From positions 3,827,501 to 3,891,500 of the forward strand of contig NZ_OW485601.1 of NCBI RefSeq assembly GCF_937425535.1: 64,000 nt of DNA, given 5' to 3'. The notes beneath the pieces are model-generated. The model was not told the DNA's origin and did no database searches. It saw nothing but the letters and a program-made list of their open reading frames with translations. This DNA is from Rhodovastum atsumiense (lineage in GTDB: Bacteria > Pseudomonadota > Alphaproteobacteria > Acetobacterales > Acetobacteraceae). The position numbers were made by a program, and so were the translations under genes. This document shows positions 28,948 to 36,222 of the stretch, one piece after another. Position 1 is the stretch's first letter, and the number at the start of each line of letters is the position of its first letter.

Positions 28948-29579
28948 CCGCCGATGCCGGCACGGGCATTTTCGGCGAGCCCGTCCGGGGGCGGATCGGG
29001 GTGCTGATCGAAGAGCATTTCGACCAGACCGAGTTCCTGAAGTTCAATGACTTCTTCCCGGCCCATGGCTACCAGGTGGTCTATCTCTCGCATCTGTGGG
29101 GCAATCCGTCGCTGCATTTCCGTGCCAACCCGGATGACGGCCGGATCGGTGCCGAGGTGACCGTCACCACCGAGGTGGAAACGGCTGATATCCGCGACTA
29201 CCGCGGCATCCTGCTGATCGGCGCCTATGCGACCGACCGGCTGCGCTACCAGGCCAATCCGCGCAAGGGCCAGCCGAACATGGCCCCGGCGGTGCGTTTC
29301 CTGCGCCGGGCGGTGGCGACGCCGGGGCTGAAGACCGGCACGATCTGCCACAGCCTGTGGCTGTTCTGCGCCGACCGTTCATTGCTGGCGGGACGGCGCG
29401 TGACCTGCGCGCACAACATCATCTGCGACGTGGAGAATGCCGGCGGCGAGGTGGTGTACGACGGCGACCAGACCGCGGAGCTGGTGATCGATGGCGACCT
29501 GATCTCCGGCAAGCATCCCGGCATGGTCGACAGCTTCATGCGGACCTACATCGCCGAGCTGGAGAAGGTGCACGCCTGA
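28944..29579 (+). CDS. DJ-1/PfpI-family protein
   Basis: A 211-aa glutamine-amidotransferase-like protein. RIGVLIEEHFDQTEF supplies the conserved Glu near residue 23-24. GTICHSLWLFC carries the nucleophilic-elbow Cys135 followed by His. LLAGRRVTCAHNIICDVENAGGEVV matches the typical LxGrrvTsh..i..dle.AGa stretch of PfpI/DJ-1 proteins. ATG overlaps the stop of the preceding gene; a strong AGGGGGAGG ribosome site precedes it. Members include deglycases, hydratases and chaperones. Given the upstream sugar enzymes, a role in handling reactive sugars is conceivable, as inference only. Confidence 0.88.
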   Translation: MTADAGTGIFGEPVRGRIGVLIEEHFDQTEFLKFNDFFPAHGYQVVYLSHLWGNPSLHFRANPDDGRIGAEVTVTTEVETADIRDYRGILLIGAYATDRLRYQANPRKGQPNMAPAVRFLRRAVATPGLKTGTICHSLWLFCADRSLLAGRRVTCAHNIICDVENAGGEVVYDGDQTAELVIDGDLISGKHPGMVDSFMRTYIAELEKVHA

Positions 29580-29585
29580 CCGCCG

Positions 29586-29617
29586 GCCCCGCGCGGGATC
29601 AACTCTCCGCGCGGGGC
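29586..29617 (+). terminator. Hairpin after the DJ-1 gene
   Basis: Eleven-base-pair GC stem GCCCCGCGCGG/CCGCGCGGGGC with a ten-base loop, 7 bases after the stop. It has no T-tract but is well placed to end the glgX-to-DJ-1 transcript. Confidence 0.5.
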
Positions 29618-29745
29618 TGACGGAGCGGCCATGGACCGGATCAAAGACGGCTTCGGGCGGCCCGGCCGGCATCGAGGCAGCCGGTCGTTGGCGGTCAATC
29701 ATCCGGGCGGACGCGACGTGCCCCCCGGCGGCGCGGGGCAGGCGG

Positions 29746-30537
29746 ATGACGTACGGGGTGGCGGTGCTGATCGTTCTCGGCAGTTGCCTGGCGACGCTCG
29801 CGCTCAGTGCGCTGGCGTTCCGGCTGCTGCGTGTCGAGCTGCGGCGCCGTCATCACGAGGTGGGCAGCGCGCTGTTCCTGCAGCTCGGGGTGATCTACGC
29901 GGTGCTGCTGGCCTTCGTGTTCAGCCAGGTGCTCGCGGATGTCACCGCGGCGGCGGAGGCGGTCAGCATCGAATGCGGCGACCTGCATGCCGTCGCCATG
30001 CTGTCCGGTACGTTGCCGCCGGAACAGGGCGCGCGGCTGCGCGAGGACATCGCCGCCTATCTCGAGACGGTGGTGAAGGTGGAATGGCCGATGATGAGCG
30101 AACACCACACCGCCAGCCCGGACGCCGTCGAGAAGTTTCGCGTGATGCTGGCGACTGTCAGCGGGATCGACGCCATGCGCCCGCAGGACGCGGTGCTGCG
30201 CGATCACATGCTGACGCTGCTGGCCGATGCGCATGCGCGGCGGGAGATGCGGGTCTTCCAGGCGGGGGAGGGCGTGCCGGCGGTGACCTGGTGGCTGCTG
30301 ATCGCCTTCGGCGTGGTGCTGACCCTGTTCGTGGCGATGTCGGGCACGGCGTATCTGCCCACCCACCTGCTGTTCGGCGTGACCTTCAGTTGTTCGATCA
30401 GCCTGATCCTGGTGGCGATCGGGCTGCTGGACTACCCGTTCTCCGGGTCGCGGCCGCTCGATGTCGGTGACTTCACCGAGACGCTGGCGAAAGTGCGGGA
30501 GATCGGCTCGTCCACCTTCGGGCAGGTTGCGCGCTGA
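29746..30537 (+). CDS. DUF4239 (bestrophin-like) membrane protein
   Basis: A 263-aa membrane protein with two N-terminal helices (VAVLIVLGSCLATLALSALAF; LQLGVIYAVLLAFVFSQV) and two C-terminal ones (VTWWLLIAFGVVLTLFVAMSG; LLFGVTFSCSISLILVAIGLLDYPF) flanking a cytoplasmic helical domain. EVGSALFLQLGVIYAVLLAFV and LDYPFSG are typical of DUF4239, described as bestrophin-like. A channel function is possible but unproven. It is preceded by 166 noncoding bases and ended by a bidirectional hairpin. Confidence 0.88.
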   Translation: MTYGVAVLIVLGSCLATLALSALAFRLLRVELRRRHHEVGSALFLQLGVIYAVLLAFVFSQVLADVTAAAEAVSIECGDLHAVAMLSGTLPPEQGARLREDIAAYLETVVKVEWPMMSEHHTASPDAVEKFRVMLATVSGIDAMRPQDAVLRDHMLTLLADAHARREMRVFQAGEGVPAVTWWLLIAFGVVLTLFVAMSGTAYLPTHLLFGVTFSCSISLILVAIGLLDYPFSGSRPLDVGDFTETLAKVREIGSSTFGQVAR

Positions 30538-30562
30538 CCGGGGGACGGGCGCCGTCCCCCGG
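30538..30562. terminator. Bidirectional hairpin between convergent genes
   Basis: Perfect 11-bp stem CCGGGGGACGG/CCGTCCCCCGG with loop GCG, starting directly after the DUF4239 stop and 12 bases from the chemoreceptor stop. Suits both transcripts. Confidence 0.65.
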
Positions 30563-30574
30563 CCATGCCCTGCG

Positions 30575-32278
30575 TCAGGCGGCCCGCACCCCTTCGAGGA
30601 AGGCGTGGATTTCCCGCGACAGCGATGTCGCCCCCTGCGACAGCGCCGTCGCCGCCGTGTCCACCGCCGCCGAGGCCGCGCCGGTGCTCCGCGCGGCGTC
30701 CTGCACGCCCTGGATGGAGCTGCCGGCGCGGTTGGAGGCGGCGGCGGTCGCCTGGGTGTGGCGGGTGATCTCCGCGGTCGCGGTGCCCTGTTCCTCGACG
30801 GCGGCGGCGATGGTGGTGGCGATGGCGCTGACTTCCTCGACGGTCGCGGTAATGCCCTTGATGGCGGCGACGGCCTCGCGGGTGGCGTCCTGGATCTGCG
30901 CGATCTGGGTGGTGATCTCCTCGGTCGCCCGGTGGGTCTGCGTGGAGAGCTGCTTCACCTCGGCGGCGACGACGGCGAAGCCGCTTCCGGCCGCGCCGGC
31001 GCGGGCGGCCTCGATGGTGGCGTTGAGCGCGAGCAGGTTGGTCTTGCCGGCGATGCCGGAGATCAGCCCGACCACGTCGCCGATCCGCTCGGCCGCCGTC
31101 GCGAGGCCGCGGACGATGCCGTCGGTGCGTCGCGCGTCCTGCACGGCCTGGCCGGTCACCCGGGCCGACTGCGTGACCTGACGACTGATCTCCCCGATCG
31201 AGGCGGTCAGTTCCTCCGACGCGGTGGCGACGGTCTGCATGGCAAGGTTGACCTGGCCGGCGACCGCCGAAACGGCATCGGCCTGTTCCTGCGTCCGGTG
31301 CGCGGTGCCGCGCATCGCCTGGGCCGTCTGCGTCAGCTCCGTCGTCTGCGCGCCGAGGCCCGCGACCAGGCTCGCCACCTGTGGCTCGAACTGCGCGACC
31401 AACTGGCCCAGGCGCTCGGCGCGGGCGTGCTTCGCCGCCTGCTCGGCCGCGGCCGATGCCGCCAGCGCCCGCTGCTGCACCGCGGTTTCGCGGAAATGCG
31501 CCAGGGCACGTGCGATGGCACCGATTTCATCCTGCCGCGCGGTGCCCTCGATGGTGAGGTCGAGCTCGCCATCGGTCAGGCGCTGCATCAGCCCGGTCAT
31601 CCGCAGCAGCGGGTGGGAGATCTGCCGGATGGCGATCCAGGCCGCCACCGCCGCGCTGACCAGGATGGCGGCCGCCGAGCCCAGGACCAGGGTCAGCAGC
31701 GTTGCCGCGTTCCCGGCGCCGGCCCGGCGCTGCGCCGCTTCCAGCGCGGCATGGGCCTCGTCGATGGCCTCGCCGACCAGGGGTTCCAGCGTCAGCCGGA
31801 TCTGGCCCGCCGCGGTGCTGACGCGGCGGAATTCCTCGGGCTGCGCGGCGTCCTCGCCGCGGGCCTTCATGCGCAGGATGGTGCCGATGGTGCGGTCGAA
31901 CTCGCCCACCAGCCCCTGCATCCGCTCCGCGCGCGCCGCGGTGCCGGGCAGGTCGCTGCTGGACGCCCAGCGCCCGATATCCTCGCGGACGGCGGCCATG
32001 AAGCCGTGGAAATCGGCGATCAGCTTGTCGCGGTCGGCGGCGAGGGTGGCGATCTGCGCCTTGCTGCTGGAATTCGCGGCCGCCCGCATGTCGGAACGGG
32101 CTTCCCGGATGGCCTCGAGGGCGGGCAGGCGGCGGGCGTGGTCATAGGCGCGCTCGGCCTGCCCGGCCTGCAAGGCCAGGCCGGCATAGGTGACGATGCC
32201 GATGCAGGTCAGCAACAGCATGGCCACGGGAATCGCCACCTTCGTGAGCACCGGAAGACGCGACAATATCGGTTGCAT
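30575..32278 (-). CDS. Methyl-accepting chemotaxis protein
   Basis: A 567-aa transmembrane chemoreceptor. Membrane helix at about 13-34, a periplasmic four-helix-type sensor domain (about 35-190), a second membrane helix (about 192-215), HAMP ([40 protein letters not shown]), and a long signalling coiled coil. The conserved hairpin tip reads [34 protein letters not shown] and is the CheA/CheW contact. Its C-terminus ([10 protein letters not shown]) has no CheR-docking pentapeptide. Ligand unknown. No other che genes are in the window. Opposite orientation to bcsZ across a shared AT-rich upstream region. Confidence 0.95.
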   Translation of the reverse strand: MQPILSRLPVLTKVAIPVAMLLLTCIGIVTYAGLALQAGQAERAYDHARRLPALEAIREARSDMRAAANSSSKAQIATLAADRDKLIADFHGFMAAVREDIGRWASSSDLPGTAARAERMQGLVGEFDRTIGTILRMKARGEDAAQPEEFRRVSTAAGQIRLTLEPLVGEAIDEAHAALEAAQRRAGAGNAATLLTLVLGSAAAILVSAAVAAWIAIRQISHPLLRMTGLMQRLTDGELDLTIEGTARQDEIGAIARALAHFRETAVQQRALAASAAAEQAAKHARAERLGQLVAQFEPQVASLVAGLGAQTTELTQTAQAMRGTAHRTQEQADAVSAVAGQVNLAMQTVATASEELTASIGEISRQVTQSARVTGQAVQDARRTDGIVRGLATAAERIGDVVGLISGIAGKTNLLALNATIEAARAGAAGSGFAVVAAEVKQLSTQTHRATEEITTQIAQIQDATREAVAAIKGITATVEEVSAIATTIAAAVEEQGTATAEITRHTQATAAASNRAGSSIQGVQDAARSTGAASAAVDTAATALSQGATSLSREIHAFLEGVRAA

Positions 32279-32604
32279 GAAAGCAATCTTTCTACTTGCA
32301 GTGTGAGCTGTCCTGCCCCGATGTCTTGATAGACGAATGGTGCTTATTAAGAAAGCAAAATCATATTATTTACGTAATAGATATTTTTGCTGACGCACAC
32401 CGAATTGACCGCAGTGGCAGAATATTTCGTTTATGAAATATTTGCGATAGCCGGGAGGCAGGCATGGCACGTTTCATGCTTTATGTCGTTCTATGTCGGC
32501 GTCATCCTTTTCGCGCGCATGTGTTGCTGCGGGCATTGAAACGGAGTTGAACGTTTCAGATCTTGTTAACATAACATATCAAAAATTGTCCGTGTCTCGA
32601 ATTC
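32279..32604. promoter_or_regulatory. AT-rich divergent promoter region between the chemoreceptor gene and bcsZ
   Basis: The 326 bases are much richer in A and T than their surroundings (for example 32340-32430 and 32560-32590) and contain no gene. They must carry the promoters of the leftward chemoreceptor gene and the rightward endoglucanase gene. TTGTTAACATAACATATCAA (32562-32581) is a notable AT-rich patch close to bcsZ. Confidence 0.5.
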
Positions 32605-33771
32605 ATGCCATTCTGCTCTCGTGATGGAGATGGGTTTTTGAATCCTCAGCTGCAGCGCCGGATCTGGCGCCGGGATGCCCTGTCGACGGTGTCCGGGGGG
32701 CTTCTGCTGGCGGGGCTCGGCGCGCGGCCGGCCCCGGCGCACAGCCTTTCCAGCGCGCGTTTCCCCGGTGTCAATCGCGAGGAATGGGAAACCTTCAGGT
32801 CACGCTACGTCACTGGTGACGGCCGGGTGGTCGATACCGGCAACGGCAATTGCTCGCATACCGAAGGGCAGGGCTGGGGCATGCTGTTCGCCGTGGCCTT
32901 CGACGACCGGGAGAGTTTCGAGGCGATCCGCGGCTGGACGGCCAGCACGCTGCGGCGGTCCTCGGACAGCCTGCATGCCTGGCGCTACCGTCCGGGAGAC
33001 CGGGTGCCGGTCGCGGACTGGAACAACGCGACCGATGGCGACATCTTCGTCGCCGCCGCGCTGTGGCGCGCCGCCCTGCGCTGGCAGCGGCCGGACTACG
33101 CGGTGCAGGCGCGCACCATGGCGCAGGACATCCTGACGCTGCTGGTGCGGCCGGCCGGCCCGCACATGGTGTTGCTGCCGGGGGTCGAGGGCTTCGTTCT
33201 CGCCCACGGCACCACGGTCAACCTGTCCTATTACGCCTTCCCCATGATGGCTGACCTGGCCCTGGCGTTTCCCTCGCCGCTGTGGCCGCGCATCGCCACC
33301 GACGGGATGGCCCTGCTGCAGGCCGGGCGGTTCGGGAGCTGGAAACTGCCGCCCGACTGGCTGCGCGTCGACCGTGACGGCAGGCTGCGGCCCGATCCGA
33401 AATGGCCGCCACGCTTCTCCTACGATGCCATCCGCATCCCGCTGTACTTGTCCTGGAGCGGGCTGATGCCGCCGCAGATGCGCGCTGCCCTGGCCTCCTT
33501 CTGGGTCAGCCACCGCAACAGCCTGCCGGCCTGGGTCGACCTGATGACGGAGGCGCAGGCGGGCTACCAGGCATCGCCTGGCTTCAGGGCGGTGGCGCAG
33601 TTGGCGCTGACGGCCCCGGCCGATCCGCGGCTGACGGGGTTTCCGGCCGACATCCCCTCGGTGCGTGACTGCAACGACTATTACGCTGCCGCCCTGGTGC
33701 TGCTGTCCCGCCTGGCTTGGCAGGAACGTGGCGACGGGCTGAACCGCAGCCGCGTGCTGATGGCGGGGTAG
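32605..33771 (+). CDS. bcsZ: Secreted endo-1,4-beta-glucanase, GH8 (BcsZ/CMCax)
   Basis: A 388-aa family 8 glycoside hydrolase that trims nascent cellulose in the periplasm. NCSHTEGQGWGMLFAV carries the catalytic acid Glu87 (family pattern SEGQGYGM), WNNATDGDIFVA the conserved substrate Asp, and PPRFSYDAIRIPLYLSW the base-side region. A twin-arginine-like signal (RRDALSTVSGGLLLAGLGARPAPAH) is present. ATG 32605 lacks a ribosome site; TTG at 32638 (MNPQLQRRIWRRD) follows GGAGATGGG and may be the true start. It sits at the far end of the cellulose locus, on the strand opposite to bcsAB. Confidence 0.93.
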   Translation: MPFCSRDGDGFLNPQLQRRIWRRDALSTVSGGLLLAGLGARPAPAHSLSSARFPGVNREEWETFRSRYVTGDGRVVDTGNGNCSHTEGQGWGMLFAVAFDDRESFEAIRGWTASTLRRSSDSLHAWRYRPGDRVPVADWNNATDGDIFVAAALWRAALRWQRPDYAVQARTMAQDILTLLVRPAGPHMVLLPGVEGFVLAHGTTVNLSYYAFPMMADLALAFPSPLWPRIATDGMALLQAGRFGSWKLPPDWLRVDRDGRLRPDPKWPPRFSYDAIRIPLYLSWSGLMPPQMRAALASFWVSHRNSLPAWVDLMTEAQAGYQASPGFRAVAQLALTAPADPRLTGFPADIPSVRDCNDYYAAALVLLSRLAWQERGDGLNRSRVLMAG

Positions 33772-34081
33772 CACGGCCCTCGCCGCTTTCGTACCGCGAC
33801 CACGTGCGAATACCAGGGCAGACCGGCTGGCTGTTCCCGAACGGGCCGGTCCTTCGGGCGGCGGGCGCATGAGCACGCCACGCCGGACCCGGCCGCGCGC
33901 CAGCGCAGAATCCGTGTGCTGGCGTTTCTGAAACAAATCTCAAAAGCGGGTTATCAACAAAAAACTGTGCCAGCTATCAAGATTCGATGCCGCAGTCCGG
34001 ACATCTTTCATCCACGGCGGGTCAGCCCGACGTGCGATGGCACCCGGCGAAAGGTCTGACGTTCGCCGGGTGCCATCGGCT
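33772..34081. terminator. Convergent intergenic region with a 17-bp perfect hairpin
   Basis: Between the stops of bcsZ and the RTX-type gene. Contains a perfect 17-bp inverted repeat, 34035-34051 against 34062-34078, with a ten-base loop (arm begins CGATGGCACCC). It is three bases from the RTX-gene stop and probably ends that transcript, possibly both. Nothing else was recognised in the remaining 260 bases. Confidence 0.6.
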
Positions 34082-35620
34082 TCACGCCAGGGCGGACAGG
34101 ATGGAGAGCTGGTCGCCGATGATGAAAGGCTGGTTCCGCGAAATTGCCTCGGTGCTGGTTGTCCCGCTGACGAAGACGCTCCGCAGGAGGGGCAGTGCCT
34201 GCGCATCGCTCAGGACGCCCCATCTTGGAATCCCAGCATAGGCGGGATTGTTGACAAAAAAGTCACTGAGCGTCATCACGGCATTGCTGCCGCCGAAGTT
34301 CAGGGTGACCTGCAGGTCACGGGCGTCTCCCCCCGTCCGTTGCAGCCATACCGTCTTGCCGTTATTTTCCTGCAGGTCTTTGTCCGTGCCCCAGGCTCCT
34401 TGGTACATGATCAACCGATCGTCATCACGGACCCGGAAGTCAGTGATGACATCACTGCCGAAGGCCCCGGTCAGCAGGTACCAGTCGGATCCGCCACCAC
34501 CGGTGAACACATCCTGGCCGTCGCCGCACTGTCCGGGGGTCCCGAGGAGGAACGTATCATTGCCCGCCCCGCTCTTGACGATGTCGTTGCCGCGTCCGGC
34601 GCAGACCGCATTGGTGCCGGACCCGAGTACGATCACATCGTCGCCAGCGCCGCCATAGACAATGTTGTCGCCGTTTCCTAACGTGATCAGATTGCGGCTG
34701 CCGCTGGCGAACACCCAGTTGTCCCCGTTGCCCGCGGAGATGACGGCAGGGCCACCGCCAGTGAAAATCGTGTTGTTGCCATTCCCGGCGATGGTGGCCA
34801 CTTTTCTGCCGCCGGCGAACACCCAGTTGTCCCCCTCTCCGACGCAAAGGGCCGTGTTGCCGCAGCCAACCTGCCGGTAGACCTTTCCGGACGGTGTAGC
34901 TCCTGCTTCCGGCCTGCCGCTGTCCACCATGGCCGTGGCGGTTCCGCTGGATACTTCCCCCGCAATGGCCAGTGTCTGCGTAATGGCCTGCGTGCTCAGG
35001 CCGGGATAGACACCAATGGCGATCGCGCTGGCATCGAACGCGGCACTCGCACTGCCGCCGTCGCTGCTGATGGTCGCGGGAGGGCTGCTTATCGTCGAAG
35101 CCGTCGCATCCGTGACGGTGATCGGGCCGCCGAGGAACGTCAGTCCCTGGAATTCCAGGGCGAAGAAGCTGACCTGCGCCATGTCCGAAGACCAGGACCC
35201 AGTGCCGATGCTGCCATTGCCCGTGGCCGTGACACGGCGTTCGATGAAGAGGTCCGCGCCAGAGACGTCCAGTGCCTGTTGGATGTCGGTGTCGGCGGTC
35301 TGGCCCGCGGACGCAAGGGCGGTTGCCGTCAGCGTGGCGGTTCCAAACGCGAAGGTCGCCGGACCGCGCGTGATCAGTTGCACCGATACGTCCCCGGTGG
35401 CGGACGTATCGGTGCCCACGGCGACTGCCGCTACCGTGAAAGAAGCTGTAAGGAAGCCGTCTCCGGTTTCCGGCACGAGTGCCAACGAACTCACCGAACA
35501 GCCAAGGAGCCCAGCGAGGGGGCTTCCACTTGCGGTGCCCGCCCCAACCGCTTGTGTGGCACCGGGATTCACGGTGCCGGGAGCGGTCGTCGTCTGGCAC
35601 GATTTCCTCGACATCGTCAT
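34082..35620 (-). CDS. Secreted RTX-type calcium-binding repeat protein
   Basis: A 512-aa acidic, Gly/Asp/Asn-rich extracellular protein with no classical signal peptide, as expected for type I secretion. The N-terminal half (about 25-240) is Thr/Ser/Ala-rich and beta-like. From about 255 to 385 come short repeats of the haemolysin type: GEGDNWVFAGGRK, GNGNNTIFTGGG, GNGDNWVFASGS, GNGDNIVYGGAGDDVIVLG, GRGNDIVKSGAGNDTFLLG, following the GGxGxDxUx calcium-binding pattern. A C-terminal domain resembling RTX C-termini (SDWYLLTGAFGSDVITDFRVRDDDRLIMY) ends the protein. Its place at the edge of the cellulose locus suggests a matrix or adhesive role, as inference. No type I exporter is in the window. 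Confidence 0.82.
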   Translation of the reverse strand: MTMSRKSCQTTTAPGTVNPGATQAVGAGTASGSPLAGLLGCSVSSLALVPETGDGFLTASFTVAAVAVGTDTSATGDVSVQLITRGPATFAFGTATLTATALASAGQTADTDIQQALDVSGADLFIERRVTATGNGSIGTGSWSSDMAQVSFFALEFQGLTFLGGPITVTDATASTISSPPATISSDGGSASAAFDASAIAIGVYPGLSTQAITQTLAIAGEVSSGTATAMVDSGRPEAGATPSGKVYRQVGCGNTALCVGEGDNWVFAGGRKVATIAGNGNNTIFTGGGPAVISAGNGDNWVFASGSRNLITLGNGDNIVYGGAGDDVIVLGSGTNAVCAGRGNDIVKSGAGNDTFLLGTPGQCGDGQDVFTGGGGSDWYLLTGAFGSDVITDFRVRDDDRLIMYQGAWGTDKDLQENNGKTVWLQRTGGDARDLQVTLNFGGSNAVMTLSDFFVNNPAYAGIPRWGVLSDAQALPLLRSVFVSGTTSTEAISRNQPFIIGDQLSILSALA

Positions 35621-35667
35621 TTTATCGCCTTAGTGGAAAATTTCCGCTTCAATAATAAGAAATGACA

Positions 35668-35687
35668 ATATTTTAAATTCAAAATAT
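35668..35687. promoter_or_regulatory. AT-rich palindrome upstream of the RTX-type gene
   Basis: ATATTTT-AAATTC-AAAATAT, perfect 7-bp arms, 48 bases before the ATG of the RTX-type protein within an AT-rich upstream patch. Could be an operator or part of the promoter. Confidence 0.4.
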
Positions 35688-35766
35688 GTGGAACTCGAAC
35701 CAGTGCATGCAGCCCAATTTCTTGTTTCCGTTTGGCTCTTGTCGGGTCGCGGGGTGGTAGAATGCC

Positions 35767-36180
35767 TCACCCGACCAGGCCACCCACGAGGGCACTGAGC
35801 AGGGCCTTGCCACGGCGACGGGCGTTATGCACGAACTGGAAGAAGCCGGGATAGAGCGGCAACTTGTCCTGCGAGATGCCCCGGTGAGGGCGAAGCCAGG
35901 AGCGCAGCAGCGACCAGAAGCCCTCAATGGTGTTGACGTGAACTTCACAGAATTCATCGCCATCTTCATCGCGCGCATACTCACCGTGAGCGTGGCAGAC
36001 CGTCTTGTGCGCGTAGCCCCAGGCTGGTAGTCGGGCGTAGATGTCGCATTCGTCGGTATGCGATCAGCGTACCTGATGCAACCGCCTGCGTGATGATCGG
36101 CCAGAAGATCCGCTGTCCGCCAGGGGCATGAGCGTGTCGCTTGCCGTTTCGGCCACGTGCTGCCGGCAGCCCGCGGGGCT
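35767..36180 (-). pseudogene. Degenerate IS1595/ISXO2-like transposase remnant
   Basis: The C-terminal part of a DDE transposase is readable on the minus strand: TDECDIYARLPAWGYAHKTV, CEVHVNTIEGFWSLLRSWLR, HRGISQDKLPLYPGFFQFVH and a stop at 35767. VNTIEGFWSLLR and HRGIS are hallmarks of ISXO2-like elements. Upstream fragments occur in other frames (HVAETASDTLMPL, then FWPIITQAVASGTLI), so at least two frameshifts are present and the N-terminus is missing. It abuts the 3' end of the second TPR gene, so an insertion sequence once landed at this border of the cellulose locus. Confidence 0.8.
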
Positions 36181-36222
36181 GACCGGTCTGCGCGTGGGGG
36201 CGGGGCCGGTGCATCCGCCGTC

